A stretch of 64,000 bases of DNA from [Pasteurella] aerogenes (GTDB lineage: Bacteria > Pseudomonadota > Gammaproteobacteria > Enterobacterales > Pasteurellaceae), in NCBI GenBank assembly GCA_900637275.1, contig LR134362.1:186001-250000 (forward strand), read 5' to 3'. How positions within the stretch are numbered: the first letter of the stretch is position 1; each line of letters starts with the position of its first letter. Both the position numbers and the translations under genes were made by a program. Below the pieces are notes generated by a model that saw only the letters and a program-made list of their open reading frames with translations, had not been told where the DNA came from and searched no databases. This document shows, piece after piece, positions 43,418 through 52,249 of this stretch.

Positions 43418-46400
43418 TTACTCGGTTTTAGTTGGCGCAGAATACACATGGCTAATCGCGCAGTGATGTCCTGCCGCGCCTTTACCATGGAAGTAGTAAC
43501 GCGACTCTGTCCATTCTACGATCGCAAATGGCGGATTAATTTGCTCTGAGGCTTTCGCCAGCGTCATTTCCGCTTTCGTATGCTCGACTGCCGAAATGGT
43601 TCCTAAACGCCCGTTGAACGTATAAGTGCGGTCAATTTTTGGTGCATTTTGTGTGGTGAACACAACAGTTTCAGCAACCGGCTTATCCACTGATATTTCC
43701 GCATTCGACGCACGGGATTCCGGCACTTCAGTTGCTGGTGTATCGGCGATAATTGCTGTAGCGCTTTCAACAAGTGGTACCGATAGGGTTTCTTTCGCCA
43801 CGACAATGACATTTTCATCCGCATTTAAGCGTTCCAACGACTCACGCACTTTTTTCTCCACCGAATCATTTGCCGGTTGGGTGATAAAGTTGGCGAAAGG
43901 TTTGGATTCGCTTTTCACATCTTTTACAATCAGATCGGTTGCCGGCAAGACGACAGACGGTTCTGCCGATTGACCTTGTTGCTCCAATAATTCATCCACG
44001 GATAAGAAATTGGCATTTTTGGCTTCATTTGCTAGCGCCGAAGTATCAATCCATACTTTACCGCTAGCAAGTTCCGGTGACGCAACTGCGGCGAATAATG
44101 GCATTGGCGATTTTACTTCCGACTGATTGCGACGTTTATTGCGTTGATTGTTCACGCGTAAATGACGTGGAAGTCGGCGTTGGCGATTATTATCGCGACG
44201 TTTTTCTTCACCTTCGTCGGATGGATTTTCTACCGCGGCAAATTGGTTAAGATTATTTGGCACAATACTTTCCGTCGCAACACTCTGCGTTGCAGCAGTG
44301 GTTTGCGTAATCTCTGCTTCAGCCGCGACTTTTGCGGTCACAGTTTCCTGTGTTGACGGATTTTCATTGCTTTGGTTTTCATCTCCAACACGCACTTTTT
44401 TGCGCAAATCGCGACGTTGACGACGTTGTGCTGTAGGTACTTCAACCACTTCCTCAATCACATTCGGCACGGAGGTTTCGTCGAGCATTTGTTCATCGAT
44501 AACATTCGCTTTTTTATTGCGTTTGTTATTACGCTCATTTTGACGAGAAGAGCGAAGCTCGGTTTTTTCTGTATTCACTTCTCGGCGGTCATTAGCACGT
44601 TCATTGCGATCATGACCACGCTCATTGCTATCAGCTTTGATGTTGTCGGCATTTTCATTGCGCGACCGACGAGATGGTCGGCGTTCTTGGTTGCGCCGCT
44701 GACGATTATTGCGGTTTGGACGAGAAGATTTGTTTTTGTCTTCTTCCGCTTTTTCTTCTTCAGCAAAGAACGATTTAATTTTCGCCAAAATACGCGCGAA
44801 TAAAGACGGTTTTTCCGGCGCTTTGCGTTCTGTTGGCATTGGCGCTGGTGTTTCAATTGCCATTGATACCGCAGCATTTTCTAATACGCTTTCCGTGGTC
44901 ACAGCGGCGACTTCGGTATTACGTGAAACTAATGTTTCTTCTGGCGCGCATTCATCTTCCGATTCATGCAATTTGGCAAGATTGTAACTTAATTCGTTAA
45001 CTTCTTCGCCATCACGCACGCGGAATACACTAAAGTGCGGCGTTTCCATCGCTTCATTTGGCGCGACGATAATATCTACGTTATGGCGTTTTTCAATGTT
45101 ACTGATTGCACGACGTTTTTCGTTTAACAAATAAGAGGCGATTTGTACCGGCACAATAGTATGTACTTGTTTGGTATTTTCTTTAATCGCTTCTTCTTCC
45201 AATAAACGCAGAATAGATAAGGATAAAGACTCGTTATCACGAATTTTTCCCGTTCCTTGACAGCGCGGACAAACGTGGTGAGAAGATTCGCCTAAAGACG
45301 GGCTTAAGCGTTGGCGAGACATTTCCAATAACCCGAAACGGGAAATGCGGCTGATTTGAATACGGGCGCGATCTTGGCGCACCGCATCGCGAATACGGTT
45401 TTCCACTTCTCGTTGGTGGCGTACTGGGGTCATGTCGATAAAGTCGATGACAATCAATCCGCCTAAGTCGCGCAAACGTAATTGACGCGCAATTTCATCT
45501 GCTGCTTCAAGGTTGGTGTTAAGCGCGGTTTCTTCAATATCTCCACCGCGGGTAGAACGCGCGGAGTTAATATCAATGGCGGTTAAGGCTTCGGTCACAT
45601 CAATCACAATTGAACCGCCGGACGGTAAACGAACTTCTCGTTGGAACGCCGATTCAATTTGCGATTCGATTTGATAATGGCTGAATAGTGGCACTTCGCC
45701 TTGATACAATTTCACCCGATTAATAAAATCCGGACGTACTAATTTAATATGTGCTTTGGCTTTTTCATACACTTTCGGGCTATCAATCAGAATTTCACCG
45801 ATATCACGACGCAAATAATCGCGAATAGCGCGTACGATCACATCACTTTCTTGGTGAATCAAAAATGGCGCCGGGCGACTTTCAGAAGCCTGTTTGATTG
45901 CTTCCCAATGATGCAACAATACTTTTAAGTCCCATTGTAATTCTTCCGGCGATTTGCCTACACCGGCAGTACGCACGATTAAACCGACGCCATCGGGAAC
46001 ATCTAAAGAACTTAACGCATCTTTTAACTCTAAACGTTCGTCCCCCTCGATACGACGAGAAATCCCGCCGGCGCGTGGATTATTCGGCATAATCACCAAA
46101 TAGCTTCCCGCCAAGGAGACGAAAGTGGTTAACGCCGCACCTTTGTTGCCGCGTTCTTCTTTGTTGACTTGTACAATGACTTCTTGACCTTCGGTCAAAA
46201 TGTCACGAATATTTGGACGACCTTGATACACATAATCTGCCGGAAAATATTCACGAGCGATTTCTTTCAACGGTAAAAAACCGTGTCTTTCCGCTCCATA
46301 ATCTACAAACGCCGCTTCCAAACTCGGTTCAACGCGAGTAATGCGACCTTTATAAATATTGGCTTTTTTCTGCTCATGTCCCGGAGATTCAATATCCAAG

Positions 46401-46477
46401 TCAAATAAACGCTGACCATCGACCAACGCAACACGCAACTCTTCTTTTTGAGTCGCATTAATTAACATTCTTTTCAT
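43418..46477 (-). CDS. rne: Ribonuclease E
   Basis: RNase E is the main endonuclease for mRNA decay and tRNA/rRNA processing and the scaffold of the degradosome. The 1019-residue protein has the same start as E. coli (MKRMLINATQKEELRVALVDGQRLFDLDIESPGHEQKKANIYKG is split here by eye), an S1 domain (about 39-119), the catalytic acids near 303 (IDINSARS) and 346 (IDFIDMTP), and the Zn-link CPRC near 404. After about residue 530 comes a long, disordered scaffold with an Arg-rich RNA-binding part and low similarity. A long leader with its own promoter lies upstream. Confidence 0.96.
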   Translation of the reverse strand: MKRMLINATQKEELRVALVDGQRLFDLDIESPGHEQKKANIYKGRITRVEPSLEAAFVDYGAERHGFLPLKEIAREYFPADYVYQGRPNIRDILTEGQEVIVQVNKEERGNKGAALTTFVSLAGSYLVIMPNNPRAGGISRRIEGDERLELKDALSSLDVPDGVGLIVRTAGVGKSPEELQWDLKVLLHHWEAIKQASESRPAPFLIHQESDVIVRAIRDYLRRDIGEILIDSPKVYEKAKAHIKLVRPDFINRVKLYQGEVPLFSHYQIESQIESAFQREVRLPSGGSIVIDVTEALTAIDINSARSTRGGDIEETALNTNLEAADEIARQLRLRDLGGLIVIDFIDMTPVRHQREVENRIRDAVRQDRARIQISRISRFGLLEMSRQRLSPSLGESSHHVCPRCQGTGKIRDNESLSLSILRLLEEEAIKENTKQVHTIVPVQIASYLLNEKRRAISNIEKRHNVDIIVAPNEAMETPHFSVFRVRDGEEVNELSYNLAKLHESEDECAPEETLVSRNTEVAAVTTESVLENAAVSMAIETPAPMPTERKAPEKPSLFARILAKIKSFFAEEEKAEEDKNKSSRPNRNNRQRRNQERRPSRRSRNENADNIKADSNERGHDRNERANDRREVNTEKTELRSSRQNERNNKRNKKANVIDEQMLDETSVPNVIEEVVEVPTAQRRQRRDLRKKVRVGDENQSNENPSTQETVTAKVAAEAEITQTTAATQSVATESIVPNNLNQFAAVENPSDEGEEKRRDNNRQRRLPRHLRVNNQRNKRRNQSEVKSPMPLFAAVASPELASGKVWIDTSALANEAKNANFLSVDELLEQQGQSAEPSVVLPATDLIVKDVKSESKPFANFITQPANDSVEKKVRESLERLNADENVIVVAKETLSVPLVESATAIIADTPATEVPESRASNAEISVDKPVAETVVFTTQNAPKIDRTYTFNGRLGTISAVEHTKAEMTLAKASEQINPPFAIVEWTESRYYFHGKGAAGHHCAISHVYSAPTKTE

Positions 46478-46797
46478 TAATTTTTCTCTTACTTATCGTT
46501 TTTATAAAATAATGACAAAACCGACCGCTCTTTGGCTTCACAATCGACCTCGTGTCTGTCGCAGAATGTCAATCTCTCGACTGTCAACTGCTGGGTGCAT
46601 TGATTGTGTTATTAACATCTGCCAACGCCGATCTTAATAAAAACAAAATGTACTTTTGCAACATCATTTTGCAAGCGAACATCTTCGGTTTGCCAATGGA
46701 AATCGTTGAATATCAATGTCTTATGCCATTTGCTGCATTGTCTTATGTTCAACGAAAATCTTGTTGATTTTTAAGTTGAAATTCAAACTTAAAAATG
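46478..46797 (-). promoter_or_regulatory. rne 5' untranslated leader (likely autoregulatory)
   Basis: About 320 bases lie between the candidate promoter and the rne start. In E. coli a leader of about 360 bases lets RNase E control its own mRNA, and Haemophilus is reported to have a related leader. Here the first element is a perfect ten-base hairpin, TTTTTAAGTT and AACTTAAAAA (46768-46777, 46786-46795). The rest is AT-rich with several possible short stems. I assign it by position and length; a covariance search for the rne5 element would test it. No gene fits in 46478-46932. Confidence 0.6.
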
Positions 46798-46803
46798 CAG
46801 TCT

Positions 46804-46832
46804 ATTATCCACTGAACCGATTTATTTAGCAA
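46804..46832 (-). promoter_or_regulatory. Candidate rne promoter
   Basis: On the minus strand, TTGCTA (46832-46827), 17 bases, GATAAT (46809-46804). The boxes match four and five of six consensus bases, and the ten-base hairpin of the leader begins just downstream. Confidence 0.65.
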
Positions 46833-46932
46833 GGCAATTCGCCAATTAATCGTTTGCGTTTTTAATCATTCATTCAAACCAAACAAGGAATATGATATGA
46901 TCGCCTCTCATTTTTAGGCGGAAAAACAATTT

Positions 46933-47904
46933 ATGACAACCGACAATTCAGAAAAAATTATTAATCCTTCGGTCAAAATGCTCACGATCAGTGAAGATGA
47001 AAGCGGTCAGCGCATTGATAACTATTTGTTAAGTAAACTAAAAGGTGTGCCGAAAAGTTTAATTTATCGCATTGTGCGTAAAGGCGAAGTGCGGGTAAAT
47101 AAAGGTCGCATCAAGCCGGAATACAAATTGCAGCAAGGCGATATTGTCCGTATTCCGCCGGTGCGCGTATCGGATAAAGCGCAACCTGTCATCTCGAAAA
47201 AATTAAATAAAGTCGCGCAACTGGAACAACAGATTATTTTTGAAGACGATTGTCTGTTAGTGTTAAATAAACCCTCAGGCATTGCAGTGCATGGTGGTAG
47301 CGGTTTGGATTTTGGCGTGATCGAAGCCTTACGTGCGTTACGTCCTGATGCCCGTTTTTTAGAGTTGGTACATCGTCTTGACCGTGACACCTCTGGTATT
47401 TTGTTAGTGGCAAAAAAACGTTCCGCTTTGCGCAATTTACACGAACAATTGCGCGAAAAAACCGTACAAAAAGATTATCTTGCCTTGGTCAGAGGGCAGT
47501 GGCAATCCCATTGCAAAGTGGTCAAAGCGCCACTTTTGAAAAACGAATTAGCAGGCGGGGAACGTATTGTCCGAGTCAATGAGCAAGGCAAACCATCAGA
47601 AACGCATTTTTCCGTGGAAGAACGCTATGCCAATGCAACATTAATTAAAGCAAGCCCAGTAACAGGTAGAACCCACCAAATTCGTGTTCATACGCAATAC
47701 GCTGGTCACCCGATTGCTTTAGATGACAAATATGGCGATCAGGATTTTGATCAACAGATGGCGGCACTTGGCTTAAATCGCCTGTTTTTACACGCTTTCT
47801 CTATCCGCTTTGAACACCCAAAAAGTAAAGAAACTCTACGTCTAAACGCCCCATTGGACGAACAAATGAAAGGAATATTGAAAATATTGCGGGAAAGTAA
47901 ATAG
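46933..47904 (+). CDS. rluC: Ribosomal large subunit pseudouridine synthase C
   Basis: RluC makes pseudouridines at 955, 2504 and 2580 of 23S rRNA. The 323-residue protein has the N-terminal S4-like RNA-binding domain (QRIDNYLLSKLKGVPKSLIYRIVRKGEVRVN) and the catalytic motif HRLDRDTSGILL with its Asp. It is divergent from rne, as in E. coli, which supports RluC over RluD. AGGCGG precedes the start. Confidence 0.95.
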   Translation: MTTDNSEKIINPSVKMLTISEDESGQRIDNYLLSKLKGVPKSLIYRIVRKGEVRVNKGRIKPEYKLQQGDIVRIPPVRVSDKAQPVISKKLNKVAQLEQQIIFEDDCLLVLNKPSGIAVHGGSGLDFGVIEALRALRPDARFLELVHRLDRDTSGILLVAKKRSALRNLHEQLREKTVQKDYLALVRGQWQSHCKVVKAPLLKNELAGGERIVRVNEQGKPSETHFSVEERYANATLIKASPVTGRTHQIRVHTQYAGHPIALDDKYGDQDFDQQMAALGLNRLFLHAFSIRFEHPKSKETLRLNAPLDEQMKGILKILRESK

Positions 47905-48090
47905 AAGAACTTTTCTTTAGTATGGCTAAAATTTCCTCGAAATGGCGATATTAAGGAAGAAGGTTATAAACAGAAAATGAAAAGTGCGGTGCTTTTTTAT
48001 TCAGTTTTTAGAAGCTCACAGAGCGTAATGCTTGGAACATCATGAGTTGTCATGATGCGACGGGATGTATCCGTATCCGCAAATAATCCT

Positions 48091-48129
48091 ACGCAAACGT
48101 TTTCGTTTTTGATTAATTTCCTTTATAAT
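48091..48129 (+). promoter_or_regulatory. PurR operator and promoter of purL
   Basis: ACGCAAACGTTTTCGT (48091-48106) matches the PurR box consensus (ACGCAAACGTTTGCGT-like) in nearly every place. A perfect TATAAT (48124-48129) follows at 17 bases, so the -35 region overlaps the operator. PurR with hypoxanthine or guanine would block transcription of purL. The rest of 47905-48164 has one uptake signal (47982-47990) and no gene. Confidence 0.88.
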
Positions 48130-48164
48130 AAACCTCATTTTTTAATCTAGCTCAGGTGAAATGT

Positions 48165-51100
48165 ATGTTGCAGGTTGTACGCGGAGCTCCCGCATTTTCT
48201 AAATTTCGTTTAAATCAATTAATGAAGCACCTAAATAATCAAGGTTGCTCAATTAAATCTATTAATGCCGAGTATTTGCATTTTGCATTTTTGTCCGCAC
48301 CGTTAACGGAGTTGGAATCCGATCAGTTAATCGATTTGTTGCATTATGGTCCGAATTTTGAGGGACATAGCATTAACGGTGAGCGGTATATTGTCATTCC
48401 GCGTATCGGGACGATTTCTTCTTGGTCGTCAAAAGCGACAGATATTATTCATAATTGCGGACTGGATAAAGTGGATCGCATTGAACGCGGTATTGCTTAT
48501 TATGTTGAATATGAACAACCGATGTTTTATGGTGAAGAAGATATGGTTAAGGCGGCGCTTTATGACAAAATGATGGAAACTGTCATTACAGAGCCGGCAG
48601 ATGCTTATCAATTGTTTGAACAACAAGCGCCGAAGCAGTTTAATACCGTGGATATTTTACAAGGCGGAAAAATTGAGCTTGAATTAGCTAACGTGAATTT
48701 GGGCTTGGCGTTAGCCGATGATGAAATTGATTATTTAATGGAAAATTTCACCGCACTTGGACGCAATCCGACGGATGTGGAGCTGTATATGTTTGCACAG
48801 GCGAATTCGGAACATTGTCGTCATAAAATTTTTAATGCCGATTGGATTATTGATGGGCAAAAACAAGATAAATCCTTGTTTAAGATGATCAAAAATACCT
48901 TTGAAAAAACGCCAGAATATGTGCTTTCTGCTTATAAAGATAATGCGGCGGTGATGGAAGGCTCTAAAGTTGGACGTTTTTTCCCGGATAGCGACGGACA
49001 ATATCGTTATCACAACGAAGATACACATATTTTGATGAAAGTGGAAACCCATAATCACCCAACCGCAATTTCTCCATTCCCTGGGGCGGCGACCGGTTCT
49101 GGTGGTGAAATTCGTGATGAGGGAGCAACCGGACGTGGCGCTAAGCCAAAAGCGGCGTTAGTCGGTTTTTCTGTTTCAAATCTTTGTATTCCTGATTTTC
49201 AACAACCTTGGGAAAATCCATTATCCAAACCGCGTCGTATTGCTTCTGCTTTAGAGATCATGACTGAAGGTCCGCTAGGAAGTGCGGCGTTTAATAATGA
49301 ATTTGGACGTCCGGCATTGTTGGGCTATTTCCGTACTTATGAGGAAAACGTCAACAGTTTTGCAGGCGAGGAAGTGCGCGGTTATCATAAACCGATCATG
49401 TTGGCAGGCGGTCTTGGTAATATTCGCGCTGAACACGTACAAAAAGGCGAAATTCCTGTTGGGGCACATTTGATTGTGTTGGGTGGTCCGGCAATGAATA
49501 TTGGTTTGGGGGGTGGCGCAGCATCTTCCATGGCTTCCGGTAAATCAAAAGAAGATTTGGATTTTGCTTCTGTACAACGTGATAATCCGGAAATGGAACG
49601 CCGTTGTCAGGAAGTTATTGACCGTTGTTGGCAGTTGGGAGATGAGAACCCGATTTTATTTATCCATGATGTGGGTGCCGGTGGTTTATCCAATGCGATG
49701 CCGGAATTGGTGCATGATGGTGGTCGTGGTGGTCGCTTTAAATTGCGTGAAATTCCAAGCGATGAACGCAGTATGTCACCGTTGGAGATTTGGTGTAACG
49801 AATCGCAAGAACGTTATGTATTAGCGGTATCACAGGAAGGACTGGCGAAATTTAAGCAAATTTGTCGTCGTGAACGCGCGCCATTTGCGGTTATTGGCGT
49901 GGCAACAGAAGAAGAACATTTAAGCCTATACGATATTTATTATGACAATAAACCGATTGACGTGCCGATGAATGTATTATTAGGCAAAACGCCGAAAATG
50001 CTACGTGATGTGCAATCGAAAAGCGTAAATAATCCGCCGTTAAAACAAGATGAGATTAATTTAAAAGAAGCCTTGCAGCGTGTGTTGCGTTTGCCGGTAG
50101 TAGCGGAAAAAACCTTCTTGATTACTATTGGCGATCGTTCAGTAACCGGTATGGTTGCACGCGATCAAATGATTGGACCTTGGCAAATTCCAGTGTCTGA
50201 TTGCGCAGTCACCACAGCCAGTCTCGACAGCTATTATGGCGAAGCCATGTCCATGGGTGAACGCGCGCCGGTGGCGTTATTGGATTTTGCCGCATCAGCA
50301 CGTTTAGCAGTCGCAGAAAGTATTACCAATATTGCTGCAACGGATATTGGTGATATTAAACGTATCAAATTATCGGCAAACTGGATGTCAGCGGCAGGAC
50401 ATGAAGGCGAAGATGCCGGATTATATGCCGCGGTAAAAGCGGTGGGCGAAGAGCTTTGTCCGGCATTGGGCTTGACCATTCCAGTGGGCAAAGATTCTAT
50501 GTCGATGAAAACCGCTTGGTTAAATGAATTTGGTGAAAAAGAAAGCGTCACCGCACCGTTATCTTTGGTGATCAGCGCTTTTGCTCGCGTGGAAGATGTG
50601 CGTAAAACTGTTACGCCACAATTAAGAACCGATAAAGGGCGCTCTCGTTTATTGTTAATTGACTTAGGCGAAGGGCAAAATCGTTTGGGGGCAACCGCGT
50701 TGGCGCAAGTGTATAAACAATTGGGTGATAAACCGGCGGATGTGGTCAATGCAGAGACCTTGAAAAATTTCTTCAATGCAATGCAAGTCCTTGTACAACA
50801 ACAAAAATTGTTGGCATACCACGATCGTTCTGATGGTGGTTTAATCGTGACATTAGCGGAAATGGCATTTGCCGGACATTGTGGTGTTTCTGTAGATATT
50901 AGTGCGTTGGGTGATGAGGATTTAAATGTCTTGTTCAACGAAGAATTGGGCGCGGTTATCCAAGTCAATGACAGCGTATTAAATGACGTGCGCGATATTT
51001 TAGCTCAACATAATCTCATTCATTTAACCAAAGAATTGGGTGAAGTTGTGGAAGGGGATTTGTTTGAAATTACCCGCAGCACCAAAGTGTTATTGCAAGA

Positions 51101-52061
51101 AAAACGTTCCGAATTACGTGGTATTTGGGCAGAATTAACCCACAAAATGCAAAGTTTGCGCGATAATTCTGAATGTGCGGATCAAGAGTTTGCCAGCAAA
51201 AAAGCACCGGAAGACAAAGGACTTTCAGTGCATTTGACTTATGATGTCAACCAAGATGTTGCCGCACCTTATATTGCTAAAGGCGCTAAACCGCGCATTG
51301 CTATTTTGCGTGAGCAAGGAGTGAATAGCCACTATGAAATGGCGGCAGCATTTGATCGCGCCGGCTTTGAAGCTATTGATGTTCACATGAGCGATTTACA
51401 TCATCGTCGTCGTCATTTGCAAGAGTTTAATGCTTTGGTCGCTTGTGGCGGTTTCTCTTATGGTGACGTATTGGGCGCTGGTGGTGGTTGGGCAAAATCG
51501 ATCCTATTTAATACCGCACTTCGTGAGCAGTTTGAACAATTCTTCCAACGGGAAGATACACTGGCGTTAGGTGTATGTAATGGTTGTCAAATGTTGTCAC
51601 ATTTAGCACCGATCATTCCGGGAGCGGAGGCTTGGCCACGTTTTGTGCGCAATAAATCCGAACGTTTTGAGGCGCGGGTGGCGATGGTGAAAATCAACCA
51701 AACCAATTCCTTATGGTTTGATGGAATGGCGGGTTCGCATATGCCGATTGCGGTATCACATGGTGAAGGTCGTGTAGAGTTTAATGATGAACAACAATTG
51801 GATTTATTACGTGCGCAAAATCTGATTGCTGCACAATATATTGATAGCCAATTGCAACCAACGGAATGTTATCCGGCGAATCCGAATGGTTCGATCGATG
51901 GAATTACCGCGTTAACCAACCAAAATGGACGTGTAGCGATTATGATGCCACATCCGGAACGGGTTTTCCGTGCAGTGAGTAACTCTTGGTATCCGGAAGA
52001 TTGGAGCGAAGACGGTGCTTGGATGCGTTTATTCCGCAACGCGCGTGTGGCGTTAAAATAA
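48165..52061 (+). CDS. purL: Phosphoribosylformylglycinamidine synthase
   Basis: PurL uses glutamine and ATP to convert FGAR to FGAM, the fourth step of purine synthesis. The protein (1298 aa from this start, the large single-chain type) has the PurS-like N-terminal domain, the FGAM synthetase core with HNCGLDKVDRIERGIAYY, and the C-terminal glutaminase domain with catalytic Cys1138 in LGVCNGCQML, His in VSHGEGRV and HPERVF. The ATG at 48165 is chosen over an in-frame GTG at 48156 because AGGTGA is then five bases away and MLQVVRGAPAFSKF aligns with E. coli. Confidence 0.97.
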   Translation: MLQVVRGAPAFSKFRLNQLMKHLNNQGCSIKSINAEYLHFAFLSAPLTELESDQLIDLLHYGPNFEGHSINGERYIVIPRIGTISSWSSKATDIIHNCGLDKVDRIERGIAYYVEYEQPMFYGEEDMVKAALYDKMMETVITEPADAYQLFEQQAPKQFNTVDILQGGKIELELANVNLGLALADDEIDYLMENFTALGRNPTDVELYMFAQANSEHCRHKIFNADWIIDGQKQDKSLFKMIKNTFEKTPEYVLSAYKDNAAVMEGSKVGRFFPDSDGQYRYHNEDTHILMKVETHNHPTAISPFPGAATGSGGEIRDEGATGRGAKPKAALVGFSVSNLCIPDFQQPWENPLSKPRRIASALEIMTEGPLGSAAFNNEFGRPALLGYFRTYEENVNSFAGEEVRGYHKPIMLAGGLGNIRAEHVQKGEIPVGAHLIVLGGPAMNIGLGGGAASSMASGKSKEDLDFASVQRDNPEMERRCQEVIDRCWQLGDENPILFIHDVGAGGLSNAMPELVHDGGRGGRFKLREIPSDERSMSPLEIWCNESQERYVLAVSQEGLAKFKQICRRERAPFAVIGVATEEEHLSLYDIYYDNKPIDVPMNVLLGKTPKMLRDVQSKSVNNPPLKQDEINLKEALQRVLRLPVVAEKTFLITIGDRSVTGMVARDQMIGPWQIPVSDCAVTTASLDSYYGEAMSMGERAPVALLDFAASARLAVAESITNIAATDIGDIKRIKLSANWMSAAGHEGEDAGLYAAVKAVGEELCPALGLTIPVGKDSMSMKTAWLNEFGEKESVTAPLSLVISAFARVEDVRKTVTPQLRTDKGRSRLLLIDLGEGQNRLGATALAQVYKQLGDKPADVVNAETLKNFFNAMQVLVQQQKLLAYHDRSDGGLIVTLAEMAFAGHCGVSVDISALGDEDLNVLFNEELGAVIQVNDSVLNDVRDILAQHNLIHLTKELGEVVEGDLFEITRSTKVLLQEKRSELRGIWAELTHKMQSLRDNSECADQEFASKKAPEDKGLSVHLTYDVNQDVAAPYIAKGAKPRIAILREQGVNSHYEMAAAFDRAGFEAIDVHMSDLHHRRRHLQEFNALVACGGFSYGDVLGAGGGWAKSILFNTALREQFEQFFQREDTLALGVCNGCQMLSHLAPIIPGAEAWPRFVRNKSERFEARVAMVKINQTNSLWFDGMAGSHMPIAVSHGEGRVEFNDEQQLDLLRAQNLIAAQYIDSQLQPTECYPANPNGSIDGITALTNQNGRVAIMMPHPERVFRAVSNSWYPEDWSEDGAWMRLFRNARVALK

Positions 52062-52091
52062 TCAAACATCAAATTAACTGATAAAACAGCC

Positions 52092-52124
52092 AAAAGTGCG
52101 GTCAAAAATGACCGCACTTTTTAT
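52092..52124 (+). terminator. Inverted uptake-signal terminator after purL
   Basis: AAAAGTGCGGTCA, loop, TGACCGCACTTTTT (cores 52094-52102 and 52111-52119), followed by T. Confidence 0.88.
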
Positions 52125-52249
52125 TTAATTAATGTCATAAAAATGTTCTTTTTTATGGCAATCAGTTTTAAGCAACGGTAAATTCCGTTGCCTTTTGGGC
52201 GACAAGCTCGCTAAAATAAGCGCCATTTTGAGTAACGGAAAGGGAAATT

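Noticed and set aside
46552..46767. 71-codon ORF on the plus strand in the rne-rluC gap
   Set aside because: No ribosome site, no familiar motif, and it runs through the expected rne leader on the other strand.
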